Assembly (NCBI GenBank): GCA_963678275.1
Contig: OY782765.1
Location: 248,001 to 312,000, forward strand
Direction: 5' to 3'
DNA: 64,000 nucleotides
Source: G963677445 sp963678275
Lineage (GTDB): Bacteria > Bacteroidota > Ignavibacteria > Ignavibacteriales > Melioribacteraceae
In this document: piece by piece, positions 44,745 to 53,998 of the stretch
Layout: every line of letters begins with the position of its first letter
Numbering within the stretch: position 1 is the stretch's first letter
Position numbers and translations under genes: made by a program
Notes under the pieces: generated by a model
Database searches by the model: none
The model's input: only the letters and a program-made list of their open reading frames with translations
What the model was told of the DNA's origin: nothing

Positions 44745-46259
44745 CAATGCCATTCAGTTAAGGGAAAAGTTGGTTAAATAGGTGATATATAACAAAAACA
44801 ATTACTGTAAATATGGCATCTAATATATTATTTCAGTATATTCATATAGGTAATAACAAATATTATTATAAATGATTTACATAATGAATTAAACATAAAA
44901 TATCAGAGAGGTTGGCATGGTAATTGAAAAGCAAATTCTATACCAGTTTAATGAAATTAATCAATAATGTCATTAGTTCAAAAGAATTTATCGATCGACA
45001 CAAACTTTTTAAAAACGCTTTCACCAGAAACAGAGCTTTCCCTTTTAAATACCTTCTTGTTTTTCTGCTTGACTTCCGTAATTCTTCTATCCAGTCAGAG
45101 TTGGATAATTTTTTTAAGACCATTTTTAATTCCGATCTTCCCATCAGAAAAATCTGTAGCAGCGCTTTTATCCAGGCGCGCGACAAACTCTCCCATTCTG
45201 CCTTTATTGAACTTTACCATCTGATAGTTAACTTTTTTTACATGTACGCTAAACCAAAAAAATGGCATGATTTTTTTCTTATTGCTTTTGATGGTTCAAC
45301 GCTTAACCTTCCGAAAAACAATAACACTATTAAAGAATTTGGGGAATATTCATCTGAGAACGGAGACGTTCCATTTGTCCCGGCCAGAGTTTCACAGGCC
45401 TTTGATCTCCTTAACGATGTTGTTCTTGACGCAACTTTAGATCCTTATTCTATCTCTGAACTTGATCAGGCAGAAAAACTAATAGATTCTATACCTGAAA
45501 ATTCTCTTTTGTTATTTGACAGAGGATTTGGAAGCTACTGGATTTTTAATTTGATTCTTTCTCGCAATCTTGACTTTTGTATAAGAGTAGACATCCAAAG
45601 CTGGAAAGTTGTTCGGGAAATGATCGAATCCGGGGAAAAAGAAAAAATTGTATGGATTAAACCTTCTTATAAGGCAAAAGAAAGATGCAAAAATTCTGGT
45701 TTGTCCACTGAACCGATTAAGGTCAGACTTATTCGTATTGACTTAGATAATGGTGATATAGAAATTCTTGTCACTTCTCTGTATGATTCAGTTAAATATC
45801 CCTACGAAATTTTCCATTCTCTTTATTTTATGAGATGGGGAGTTGAGGAGTCTTATAAAAAACTGAAGCGCCGGATAGAAATAGAAAACTTTTCCGGGAA
45901 AAAACCGGAATTTATTAAACAGGATTTTTATGCCAGAATCTTTACTATGAATTTGACTGCTATTTTGGCATATGGAATCCATGATAAGATATCTGACAGA
46001 TGTAAAGATAATGGCTTTAAGTTAACGCAGAAAATTAACTGGACACAAGCCTATTCAAAAATGAAAAATAACGTGGTTTTACTTTTTTTTAGAAAACAAT
46101 ATCGCAAAATTATTTTTGCATTGCAGGAACTCTTTTTTGAGAACAGATTTTCAGTCAGGGAGCAAAGAAAATTCCCAAGGAATTTTAAATATCCCAAACG
46201 TTACTACATGGCTTATAAACCAATTTAATATTGTGATTTTTCTTAACTGAATGGCATTG
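44745..46259 (+). mobile_element. Complete IS4-family insertion sequence (1515 bp)
   Basis: The ends CAATGCCATTCAGTTAAG (44745-44762) and CTTAACTGAATGGCATTG (46242-46259) are perfect 18-bp inverted repeats. They enclose one transposase gene and are flanked by 10-bp direct repeats. All features of an intact element are present. It sits at the edge of a family B palindrome. Confidence 0.92.
44924..46228 (+). CDS. IS4-family DDE transposase
   Basis: 434 residues if the TTG at 44924 is used; an ATG at 44951 gives 425. The TTG is weakly supported by GAGAGG 12 bases upstream. The catalytic residues (numbered from TTG) are Asp123 in LIAFDGSTLNLP, Asp199 in LLLFDRGFGSYWI and Glu308. Glu308 lies inside the IS4 signature Y(2)R(3)E(6)K (Tyr301, Arg304, Glu308, Lys315 in YFMRWGVEESYKKLK). 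The N-terminal part is the usual DNA-binding segment. No frameshift or stop interrupts it, so it is probably functional. Confidence 0.93.
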   Translation: MKSKFYTSLMKLINNVISSKEFIDRHKLFKNAFTRNRAFPFKYLLVFLLDFRNSSIQSELDNFFKTIFNSDLPIRKICSSAFIQARDKLSHSAFIELYHLIVNFFYMYAKPKKWHDFFLIAFDGSTLNLPKNNNTIKEFGEYSSENGDVPFVPARVSQAFDLLNDVVLDATLDPYSISELDQAEKLIDSIPENSLLLFDRGFGSYWIFNLILSRNLDFCIRVDIQSWKVVREMIESGEKEKIVWIKPSYKAKERCKNSGLSTEPIKVRLIRIDLDNGDIEILVTSLYDSVKYPYEIFHSLYFMRWGVEESYKKLKRRIEIENFSGKKPEFIKQDFYARIFTMNLTAILAYGIHDKISDRCKDNGFKLTQKINWTQAYSKMKNNVVLLFFRKQYRKIIFALQELFFENRFSVREQRKFPRNFKYPKRYYMAYKPI

Positions 46260-46269
46260 GGACTCAACC
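46260..46269. repeat. Target site duplication, right copy
   Basis: GGACTCAACC, identical to 44735-44744, immediately beyond the right inverted repeat of the IS4-family element. Confidence 0.88.
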
Positions 46270-47280
46270 TGGAGTGGTCAGCTTAGTTTTTTCTGGTACA
46301 GCCAGTTTATTCCATAAGAAGTTAAATTCTACGCAAATGGCAAAAGTGCAATTAAGAATTAATAATGAACAATTAATAAGGTCAAGAGAGTCGCAGATTT
46401 TTTGGTTACGCAGATTTCGTTGATTGAGGTGGAAGAAAAGCCACTAAAGAAATTACGAATTACGAATTACGAATGAAAAGAATATAAAGAAACCTTATTT
46501 TTTGATTTTTTCACCTTAGTAGCATAGGAAACTACCCGACCAAACTAAACCTTATTAACCTTATTCAACAGGACAATTTTTTCAGCGGAATATAATAGGA
46601 ACCGCTGAAAAAAAAGCACAGAGCAGGATGACGGGGATTAAAGAATTTAAAACGCCCGGTTGAAATTCAAATCGAAGTCGTCATCGAAATCGGATTTTTT
46701 AATAAATCAGAGAATTGTTTTCATTCTTCACTCTTCACTCTTCACTAATCACTATTCACTTCTGGCTTGCCAGTTTATGATTATGATTATTCCGTTAGCA
46801 GTTAAATTCTACGCAAAAAGGCAAAATTTTATCGTACTTTGCAAAGTGGTACTCGTAATCGTTCTCGTTCTCGAATAACCTGAGCGTTTTGAAAAGACGA
46901 GTACGAAGTAGGATTACGAGAAGGAGAACGATTCTTTTTTCGGATTGAATTTTTTCCCGGCATGGTCAGATTACTCCGTAAGGAGTTAAATTCTACGCAA
47001 AATGGCAAAATTTTATTTGACCATCAATTTACCGGGGAATTCTGTCGTCCCTGGCGGGACTTTTGATCAACTTCTTAACTTATTTCCCCACAATGAATTG
47101 CGGGGCTATTATCTTTCGTCCCTGACGGGACTTTTTTGGGATTTTGAAGTTATCTTAAAGAAAAATTGCAGGTTCTTATCTCTTCACTCTTCACTAAGCA
47201 CTTTTCATTTCTGGCTTGCCAGTTTATGATTATGATTACGATTACGATTAAATATTTGTCGTAAATATAGAGGCGGGAGA
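46270..47280. repeat. Three family A repeat copies with heptamer tandems
   Basis: ATTCTACGCAAA-type cores start at 46326, 46806 and 46989. Between them lie ATTACGA tandems (about 46452-46474), a CTTCACT tandem (about 46723-46765) and a GTAATCGTTCTCGTTCTCG low-complexity stretch (about 46853-46875). CCTGGCGGGAC and CCTGACGGGAC hairpin halves lie near 47050 and 47115. A GATTATGATTACGATTACG run lies at about 47227-47249. The short ORFs here are repeat artefacts. No gene. Confidence 0.65.
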
Positions 47281-47301
47281 ATATAAAAGTTATTTAAAAG
47301 G

Positions 47302-47332
47302 GATAAAAAAAGAGATGCCCGGAGGCATCCCA
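47302..47332 (-). terminator. Intrinsic terminator of the symporter operon
   Basis: Read on the minus strand, GGATGCC-tccgg-GGCATC is followed by TCTTTTTTT. The stem bases are 47314-47319 and 47324-47329. It lies 30 bp beyond the symporter stop codon. Confidence 0.85.
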
Positions 47333-47361
47333 ATAAAAAGAGAGGTGTATTATTCCCGGAA

Positions 47362-49152
47362 TCAATCGTGCAGTTTATCGTACCAGGTTTTTTTCAGGAT
47401 CAGGGAAGTGATTAGTAATATTGCCGCTGATGTTATCATGGAGAGGTTTTCGTGCAGAATAAAGTAGATTGGTATTACAATCATACTTGTCTGCCAAATG
47501 ATACCAATGACAATATTAAACATGTCTCTTTTAAAATCTTTATTTCTTTCAAATCCCGGTTCATCAATCAAAACCGCCTTATATACCGGCTTCCAGAGTC
47601 CCCAGGGTTTCACTTTGCTGTAGAAGGATTTTAGCACTTCCATATCATCCGGTTTGGTCATATAACTTCCGATAAAACATCCCGCCATCGATATCACCAG
47701 TATAAAAGGAAAAGCGTGAAGCGGCGATAAATCGGGAAAAAGAACCGGCAGCAGCAGAGAGCCGATAATTCCACCTACCATGCCCCAGAAGTAACCAAAT
47801 CCATTTAGCCGCCACCAGTACCATTTTAGGATATTCGATGCAGTATAACCGCCCCACAAAGCTGATACAATCCATTGAGTAACCGAATCTATTGATTCTG
47901 CCGCGAAACCAAATCCGATACCAATAACAACTACGAGGAATGATGTAATATAACTCATTCTGACATAAACTTTTTTATCGGCGTGAGGATTTATAAATCT
48001 TTTATAAATGTCATTAACAATATAAGCGGGAGCGGCGTTAACGGTAGCCGCGAAAGTTGACATGAAAGCCGCTATCAAACCGGCCAGCAATACGCCAAGC
48101 AATCCGACAGGGACAAAATTTTTAATGGCATAGGGAAGAATCATTTCGAAATCGATATCAGGCCCCATCGCTTTTAGTTGCGGAGAGAAAAATACAAGGG
48201 CCAGAATACTGAGACCGGCGATCATCATATAACGGGGAAGGAATAGCGCGACACTGACCATCCCGCTCATTTTGGCCGCTTCGGTCGGGCTTTTTGTAGC
48301 GAGAATTCTCTGCATATCATAATTCGGAGCCGGTCCTGCCATTGATACCAGCACTCCTTTAAATAATACCATCATCATAAATATTGTGAACAGCGAGTAA
48401 CCATCCTCGGCTATTTTAGTATTGACCGAATCAATAAGTCCGCTCCAGTCGAGGTTGAGCTCCCATCCGAAAAGCAGCTCTTTCCATCCTGTCGGAATCA
48501 CCGCGTTAACAGATTCGGGACTTACCATATTCCAGGCAATAAATCCTATTGCGACCGAAGCCACTGTCATAACCACAAACTGGATAAGCTCTGTAAATAC
48601 TACACTATACATACCTCCTTTTATAACGTAAAAGGTGGTAATGGCCATAAATATCAGAGCATACTGGTTAGGGGAGAGGTCCCAGGGAAGAAACTCTGAT
48701 GAAAATTTCCCGATTCCTTTAAATCCATAGGCAAGGAATCCGATAACACTGACAAGGGCGTAAATTACGATAATAATGTGGGATAATTTTGCTCCCTGTC
48801 CGTCACCAAAACGGGTTTTTATCCATTCAGCTCCTGTCATAACATTTGACCGCCTCAGCCAGATTGAAAGGTAAACCATAAGGAATACCTGGTTGAATAC
48901 GGGCCACAGCCAGGGGACAAAAATGCCTTTCATTCCATAAACAAAGAGGAGATAAACAAGCCACATCGTACCCGTAATGTCGAACATACCAGAGGCGTTT
49001 GATACTCCGAGTATATACCAGGGCAGAGAATTGCCACCCAGAAAATAGGAAGACAAATCTTTGGATGCCCTTTTCGAGACGAGAAATCCGATTAGAATAG
49101 TCGCCAGAAGATAAACTGCGATGATCGCGATATCAATATAATGAAGTTCCAT
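47362..49152 (-). CDS. Sodium/solute symporter (SSS family)
   Basis: 596 residues with about 14 hydrophobic helices. Family signatures are FLGGNSLPWYILGVSNASGM, YVIKGGMYSVVFTELIQFVV (the GGxxxVxxTDxxQ-like SSS motif) and GLLGVLLAGLIAAFMSTFAATVNA. A long loop at residues 215-245 and a soluble C-terminal stretch (about 495-540) are typical of the Bacteroidetes subgroup. It would import a sugar, amino acid or carboxylate with Na+. Substrate is not deducible. The small exported-protein gene 20 bp upstream is probably co-transcribed. Confidence 0.92.
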   Translation of the reverse strand: MELHYIDIAIIAVYLLATILIGFLVSKRASKDLSSYFLGGNSLPWYILGVSNASGMFDITGTMWLVYLLFVYGMKGIFVPWLWPVFNQVFLMVYLSIWLRRSNVMTGAEWIKTRFGDGQGAKLSHIIIVIYALVSVIGFLAYGFKGIGKFSSEFLPWDLSPNQYALIFMAITTFYVIKGGMYSVVFTELIQFVVMTVASVAIGFIAWNMVSPESVNAVIPTGWKELLFGWELNLDWSGLIDSVNTKIAEDGYSLFTIFMMMVLFKGVLVSMAGPAPNYDMQRILATKSPTEAAKMSGMVSVALFLPRYMMIAGLSILALVFFSPQLKAMGPDIDFEMILPYAIKNFVPVGLLGVLLAGLIAAFMSTFAATVNAAPAYIVNDIYKRFINPHADKKVYVRMSYITSFLVVVIGIGFGFAAESIDSVTQWIVSALWGGYTASNILKWYWWRLNGFGYFWGMVGGIIGSLLLPVLFPDLSPLHAFPFILVISMAGCFIGSYMTKPDDMEVLKSFYSKVKPWGLWKPVYKAVLIDEPGFERNKDFKRDMFNIVIGIIWQTSMIVIPIYFILHENLSMITSAAILLITSLILKKTWYDKLHD

Positions 49153-49172
49153 ATAACAACAACTCGCCTGTA

Positions 49173-49442
49173 TTAATTTTTACTTTTAAACTTTTTTCTT
49201 GCGATCCTTTTGGCAATTACCGGAGTATCCGTTTTAAAAATGCTGTTTTCGGTTAACATGCTAAAATGACTGGAATACTCAAAATAATCTTTGGACCTGT
49301 ATATATAGAGATGTCTTAATTTTTTATCGTTTGAGATTTTAATACTTGTTGCAGAATTTTCTGCGGGCTTAAATGAATTTTCAGTTGCCTGAAGTGTGGA
49401 TAACAGTAAAAGCGGAAGAAGCAAATATAAAAGTATTTTCAT
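49173..49442 (-). CDS. Small exported protein of unknown function
   Basis: 89 residues starting MKILLYLLLPLLLLSTLQATE, a clear signal peptide, preceded by AGGAGAATGAGTCAG. The mature part is short, polar and basic, ending KRIARKKFKSKN. It resembles no family I know. It lies 20 bp upstream of the symporter gene on the same strand, suggesting one transcript. A peptide-like, periplasmic or accessory role is possible. Confidence 0.6.
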   Translation of the reverse strand: MKILLYLLLPLLLLSTLQATENSFKPAENSATSIKISNDKKLRHLYIYRSKDYFEYSSHFSMLTENSIFKTDTPVIAKRIARKKFKSKN

Positions 49443-49657
49443 CTGACTCATTCTCCTGGTTACAGGAAACGTTTGAAAAAGCAAATCAGATTTGCTTTGT
49501 TCGTTTTCCGGTAAGTCGGTTTACCGATTATAATAAAAAAACCCGCCGGGCGGCTTCCTTCAGCATTACTGAATATTGGAAGCGGCCCGGGGGTGGACAA
49601 TGGTATATATTTTAAGGAGTTTGAAGAATTCATATTATCTGCTAAAATTCCGAAATA
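49443..49657. other. Spacer between the exported-protein gene and the minus-strand terminator
   Basis: Promoter region for the symporter operon. No consensus promoter was recognised. A short GC-rich stretch (CCCGCCGGGCGGC at about 49541-49553) can fold into a hairpin. No gene seen. Confidence 0.4.
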
Positions 49658-49690
49658 AAAACCCGGAGGTGAAAATGACCCCTCCGGGAA
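49658..49690 (-). terminator. Minus-strand intrinsic terminator without an obvious gene
   Basis: On the minus strand CCCGGAGG pairs with CCTCCGGG around a loop of about 13 bases and is followed by TTTTTATTT. It is a strong terminator, yet no recognised minus-strand gene ends here. A short transcript from about 49700-49800 is the simplest explanation. Confidence 0.7.
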
Positions 49691-49706
49691 ACAATAAGCC
49701 AACAAA

Positions 49707-49772
49707 TTAAGTTATAACGAGGTTGAGAAGTTTTACTATGAATCGAACCAGGAATCCCGTTCCGTGAAACAC
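49707..49772 (-). CDS. Candidate 21-residue peptide or small RNA upstream of a terminator
   Basis: A minus-strand GTG ORF of 21 codons encodes a cationic hydrophobic peptide containing FLVRFIVKLLNLVIT, with AAGAAAA before the start. It ends about 17 bp before the strong minus-strand terminator, so a transcript is plausible. The frame stays open further upstream but without a normal start codon. It could equally be a small RNA with no coding function. Confidence 0.25.
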   Translation of the reverse strand: MFHGTGFLVRFIVKLLNLVIT

Positions 49773-49986
49773 TTTTCTTAATGCATCAATTGTGCCAATA
49801 GGTAATCGGGTTAAAATTTGAAAAAAAAACAGGTTTTTATCTGGAAAAGGGGAGAAAAAAGGGCCCGGGCTTTTATCAAAATGATATATCGGTTTTCAGA
49901 CAATATAATCAAAATGATAAAGAGGTTGTAAAGTTGATGAAAATCTTTAGATTTACCATTATTGTTTTTATTATTGGGGAGAATAA

Positions 49987-50778
49987 ATGGTATTTGAAGT
50001 AATAGGAAAAAATGTTTTTATCACAGCGGCGAGCAAAGGTATCGGGTTTGCCACAGCAAAAGCCTTTCTTGAAGGTGGAGCAAATGTGGCGATCAGTTCT
50101 TCTGATGAAAATAATATCTCAGATGCCGTATCCCGACTGGGAAAAATTACAGGAAAAACACCTTATGGTTTAAAATGTGACCTTAATAAAAAGGAGGATA
50201 TAAGATCTGCATTCAGGAAGGCTGAATTAAAATATGGACATATTGATATTCTGATAAATAACTGCGGCGGTCCGGCTCCCGGGTACTTTAATGATTTCGA
50301 AGAGGAGGCCTGGGATCATGCTTATCAGCAGGTGCTGATGAGCGCGCTTCAGCTTATCAGACTTGCTCTTCCCGGTATGAAAAATAATAAATGGGGAAGA
50401 ATAATAAATATTACATCCTTATCGGTAAAACAGCCGGTAGAGAATCTGCTTTTATCCAATGTTTTCAGAAGCGGTCTGGTATCGGCAGCTAAAACGATCA
50501 GTATGAGTGAATCGAAAAATAATATAACTTTTAATAATATTTCCCCCGGGTTTATTCATACCGAGAGGCTTGATAAACTGGCCCTGAATAATGGTGAAAA
50601 ATCGGGTAAAAGCGCTGAAGAAATCCTCTCTGAAATGGCCGATGCCGTGCCTGTGAAAAAACTGGGGAAAGCGGATGATATCGCCGCGCTCGCGCTCTTT
50701 CTGGCTTCGGAAAACGCAGGTTATATTAATGGCCAGACCATCGCTGTAGACGGGGGCCTGATAAAATCAACTTATTGA
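49987..50778 (+). CDS. SDR-family oxidoreductase (atypical active site)
   Basis: 263 residues with GGGGAGAATAA before the start. The Rossmann glycine motif is VFITAASKGIGFATAKAFLE, with NNCGGPAPG and the C-terminal AVDGG also present. The catalytic Ser lies in INITSLSVKQPVEN, but the usual YxxxK is replaced by NVFRSGLVSAAK: Tyr is missing and Lys kept. A beta-ketoacyl-reductase-like SDR subgroup with the same SNxxRxG pattern is known. Substrate unknown. The FAD oxidoreductase gene follows by 12 bp. Confidence 0.9.
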   Translation: MVFEVIGKNVFITAASKGIGFATAKAFLEGGANVAISSSDENNISDAVSRLGKITGKTPYGLKCDLNKKEDIRSAFRKAELKYGHIDILINNCGGPAPGYFNDFEEEAWDHAYQQVLMSALQLIRLALPGMKNNKWGRIINITSLSVKQPVENLLLSNVFRSGLVSAAKTISMSESKNNITFNNISPGFIHTERLDKLALNNGEKSGKSAEEILSEMADAVPVKKLGKADDIAALALFLASENAGYINGQTIAVDGGLIKSTY

Positions 50779-50790
50779 TGAGATAAAAAT

Positions 50791-52350
50791 ATGCTTAAAG
50801 AAATTGAGATAGAAGTTCCTCCGAAATTTATAAATGATAACGGCTTTATTAAGAAGGAAGCCGCGTTCAGGCTGAAAAGAGGAAAGAATGATATAGACTC
50901 CTTCGTAATTTTGAGAAAGTCAATTGATTCAAGAAAAAGAAAACCGGTATATCGTCTCAGGTTATTAATTGCCAACTCAAAAGATGAACTTCCCGAAAGA
51001 AGGAAATTTATTTTCCGGGATTGTTCCAAAGCTGAAAGGGCGCTTATTGCCGGAGCGGGACCAGCGGGACTATTTGCCGCCTTAAGGCTGCTTGAACTTG
51101 GTATAAAACCTGTCATATTTGAAAGGGGGAAAGATGTCAGGAACAGGCGGAGAGACCTTAGGGATATCCAGCAGGAACATATTGTGAATCCTGAGTCGAA
51201 CTATTGTTTCGGGGAGGGGGGCGCAGGAGCCTATAGCGACGGGAAATTATATACCCGCTCTTTAAAAAGGGGAGATGTGGGAAGAATACTGGACCTGCTC
51301 CATCAACACGGAGCGGCAGATGAGATATTATATGACGCTCACCCGCACATAGGCTCAAATAAACTTCCTAAAATTATTGAGGCTTTCAGGGATACAATAT
51401 TAAAATATGGCGGGGAAATTCATTTTGAAAAGAAAGTGACTGATCTGATTATCAATGATGGAAAACTTAATGGGGTAATCGTAAATGATAAAGAAGAGTT
51501 TTATGGAAAAGCGCTGATCCTTGCCACAGGGCATTCAGCCAGGGATATTTATTATCTTCTGGGTGAAAAAAAAATAAAAATGGAGAGGAAACCATTCGCG
51601 GTGGGAGTCAGGATTGAACATCCGCAGCAATTGATCGACTCCATTCAGTATCATTCCCCTCTAAGAGATATCAATCTTCCGGCTGCGAGTTATAACCTGG
51701 CATGCCAGGCGGATGGAAGGGGAGTATTTTCCTTCTGCATGTGTCCCGGCGGAATAATAATACCAGCCTCAACTGGTAAAGAGGAACTGGTTCTTAACGG
51801 AATGTCGGTAAGCCGGAGAGATTCTCCATTCGCCAATTCAGGCATTGTGGTTGAGGTTAAAGAGGAGGATTTGAAAAAATACCGGGAGAAAGGTGTTTTC
51901 GCCGGTGTTGAATTTCAAAAAGATATTGAGAAAAAAGCTTTTAATGCCGCAAACGGAAGCCAGAAAGCTCCCGCGCAGAGAATGACCGACTTTGTAGAAC
52001 GAAAAGTATCTGATTCCCTGCCCGCAAGTTCTTATATACCCGGAGTTTTCAGTTATGATCTGCGTGATATTTTTCCTTATTCGCTCCATTCAAGGCTTTC
52101 GGGAGGACTCAGGCAGTTTTCCCGGAAAATGAAAGGTTATTATACTGCCGAAGCTCAGCTTCTCGCTCCTGAGACAAGGACAAGTTCACCGATAAGAATT
52201 CCACGGGAAGCGGAAACATTGATGCATCCCGGACTGGAGGGTCTGTTCCCCGCGGGCGAAGGAGCCGGTTACGCGGGCGGTATAGTATCTGCCGCGATTG
52301 ATGGGGAAAGGTGCGCCGAAAAATCTGTTCAGTTTATTAATAATAAATGA
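50791..52350 (+). CDS. FAD-dependent oxidoreductase (COG2509-like)
   Basis: 519 residues. An N-terminal about 85-residue extension (KEIEIEVPPKFINDNGFIKK) precedes the FAD dinucleotide motif ALIAGAGPAGLFAALRLLE. Then come CFGEGGAGAYSDGKLYTRS, ALILATGHSARDIYYLL, a Cys motif GVFSFCMCPGG, and the C-terminal FAD site GLFPAGEGAGYAGGIVSAAI. The layout matches the uncharacterised FAD-dependent dehydrogenases of COG2509. The reaction is not known. It overlaps the following protease gene by ATGA-type coupling. Confidence 0.9.
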   Translation: MLKEIEIEVPPKFINDNGFIKKEAAFRLKRGKNDIDSFVILRKSIDSRKRKPVYRLRLLIANSKDELPERRKFIFRDCSKAERALIAGAGPAGLFAALRLLELGIKPVIFERGKDVRNRRRDLRDIQQEHIVNPESNYCFGEGGAGAYSDGKLYTRSLKRGDVGRILDLLHQHGAADEILYDAHPHIGSNKLPKIIEAFRDTILKYGGEIHFEKKVTDLIINDGKLNGVIVNDKEEFYGKALILATGHSARDIYYLLGEKKIKMERKPFAVGVRIEHPQQLIDSIQYHSPLRDINLPAASYNLACQADGRGVFSFCMCPGGIIIPASTGKEELVLNGMSVSRRDSPFANSGIVVEVKEEDLKKYREKGVFAGVEFQKDIEKKAFNAANGSQKAPAQRMTDFVERKVSDSLPASSYIPGVFSYDLRDIFPYSLHSRLSGGLRQFSRKMKGYYTAEAQLLAPETRTSSPIRIPREAETLMHPGLEGLFPAGEGAGYAGGIVSAAIDGERCAEKSVQFINNK

Positions 52351-53144
52351 TCGCGATGTTGAAAAGTGTTATTGAAGACCTGAAAAAACTAAAATTATCG
52401 ATTAAGGAAATTGATAAAGAGACGACTGTAATTTTTATCGCAGTCGCTCTGCTTCAAACTATATCGTGGTATTATACTTCCCGGACGTTTTTCCGTACAT
52501 GGTTTTATTACCAGTATTTTGAAGAATATGAATATGTTAAACTGGTTGAATATCTTTACTGGTTCGCCGGAGATTTTTTGGTCTATTTTGTTGTGCCTCT
52601 GCTGCTAATATATTATTTTCATAAAAAAAGGGGCGGCGACTTCGGATTATGTCTTGGAGACTACAGGACCGGACTGAAATACACTTTTCTTTTTCTCCTC
52701 TTTATGCTGCCGATAATAATAATTGTTTCCGCTTCTCCGGCCTTTCAGGAAAACTATCCCCATTTGCAGCAGGCAAAAACAGACTGGCTTGTTTTTTTCA
52801 TATTTGAAGCCGGCATGCTTTTTTATATGGCGGCATGGGAATTTATATGGCGCGGATATTTCCTATTCGGATTAAAAAAACAATTTGGCAATTACGCGGT
52901 GCTGATACAGATGATTCCCTTTGTTATTCTGCATAATGGCAAGCCCGATATTGAAACCTTCAGCTCAATTCTCGGCGGAATCGCTCTTGGCATCCTCGCG
53001 CTGCGCACAGGTTCTTTCATTTACGGAGTATTCGTTCATTATGGCATTATGTTTTCTCTCGATCTTATATCGGTAATAAGGAACCGCCTGAGCAGTGAAG
53101 ATACATACGGCAGACTCTCTAAAATATTCGATTCATTACTGTAA
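52347..53144 (+). CDS. CPBP-family intramembrane metalloprotease (Abi/Rce1-like)
   Basis: 265 residues with about seven membrane helices. The CPBP motifs are AAWEFIWRGYFLFGL (the EExxxR box; here the first Glu is Trp) and HNGKPDIETFSSILGGIALG (the second His/Asn box). FIYGVFVHYGIM gives the third His. In Rce1-type enzymes these Glu/His residues form the active site. Loss of one Glu of the EE pair is seen in some members and may or may not abolish activity. It starts within the stop of the FAD gene. Confidence 0.87.
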   Translation: MIAMLKSVIEDLKKLKLSIKEIDKETTVIFIAVALLQTISWYYTSRTFFRTWFYYQYFEEYEYVKLVEYLYWFAGDFLVYFVVPLLLIYYFHKKRGGDFGLCLGDYRTGLKYTFLFLLFMLPIIIIVSASPAFQENYPHLQQAKTDWLVFFIFEAGMLFYMAAWEFIWRGYFLFGLKKQFGNYAVLIQMIPFVILHNGKPDIETFSSILGGIALGILALRTGSFIYGVFVHYGIMFSLDLISVIRNRLSSEDTYGRLSKIFDSLL

Positions 53145-53216
53145 AAATAGGGGGCATTTCATTAGATTTACATTTGAAATTCACTTTATTTAAGACTTTT
53201 TTGAATTGGAGATAAA

Positions 53217-53927
53217 ATGAGATTTTGTTTAAATGTTGATCATGTGGCTTTTTTAAGAAATGCCCGTGGGGAAAAAAATCCTGATCCTGTTACTTTCGCG
53301 CTCTTAGCCGAAGAATATGGTGTCGATGGCATTGTTGTTCATTTACGTGAGGACAGGAGACATATAAAAGAGAGGGACCTTTTACTGCTTCGTCAGCTTG
53401 TTACGACCAAACTTGATCTTGAAATGGCCGCCGATGAAGAGATTGTTAAAATAGCCTGTGAAGTCAAACCGGAACTGGCTACTATAGTCCCTGAGAAAAG
53501 AGAGGAGCTTACGACCGAGGGAGGACTGGATGTTATTAAACACAAGGATCATCTGAAAAAAGTTACCGAAGAACTTCAGAACAGTGGAATTGCCGTTTCA
53601 TTTTTTATTGAACCTGCCCTGGACCAGATAGCGGCCTCGGTGGAAGCAGGAGCCGATTTTATCGAGTTTCATACCGGAGTATACGCCAACGCCGAATCGA
53701 TGGATGACAGGTATGAAGAACTTGAAAGGATCCGAATGGCAGCCCGTTTTGCCCGCGAAAAAGGTTTGGGAGTAAATGCCGGACATGGTCTGAATTATCA
53801 CAACCTTGCTGATATAGCGGAAATTGAAGAAATTGAGGAGGTAAGTATTGGTCAGGCTGTTGTCGCCCATTCTCTCTTTGTCGGTCTCGAAAAAGCTGTT
53901 AAGGAAATTCTTGCCATCGTAAAATAA
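53217..53927 (+). CDS. pdxJ: Pyridoxine 5-phosphate synthase PdxJ
   Basis: 236 residues, the usual length. Diagnostic segments are RFCLNVDHVAFLRNARGE, GIVVHLREDRRHI (catalytic His), LDLEMAADEEIV (catalytic Glu), ELATIVPEKREELTTEGG and GLGVNAGHGLNYHN. The enzyme condenses 1-deoxyxylulose 5-phosphate and 3-amino-2-oxopropyl phosphate to make pyridoxine 5-phosphate in the DXP-dependent vitamin B6 route. GGAGATAAA lies upstream. It starts 72 bp after the CPBP gene and may be in the same transcript. Confidence 0.97.
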   Translation: MRFCLNVDHVAFLRNARGEKNPDPVTFALLAEEYGVDGIVVHLREDRRHIKERDLLLLRQLVTTKLDLEMAADEEIVKIACEVKPELATIVPEKREELTTEGGLDVIKHKDHLKKVTEELQNSGIAVSFFIEPALDQIAASVEAGADFIEFHTGVYANAESMDDRYEELERIRMAARFAREKGLGVNAGHGLNYHNLADIAEIEEIEEVSIGQAVVAHSLFVGLEKAVKEILAIVK

Positions 53928-53998
53928 TCCGGCAGTATATTTAAGCAATAGTTAGTATATTTTGTCAGAGCCAGTTAACAAACCGGAATAAGATTAAA

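Noticed and set aside
49735..49775. tRNA-like GGTTCGATTC on the minus strand
   Set aside because: The flanking five bases do not pair to make a T-stem and no acceptor stem or anticodon arm is seen.
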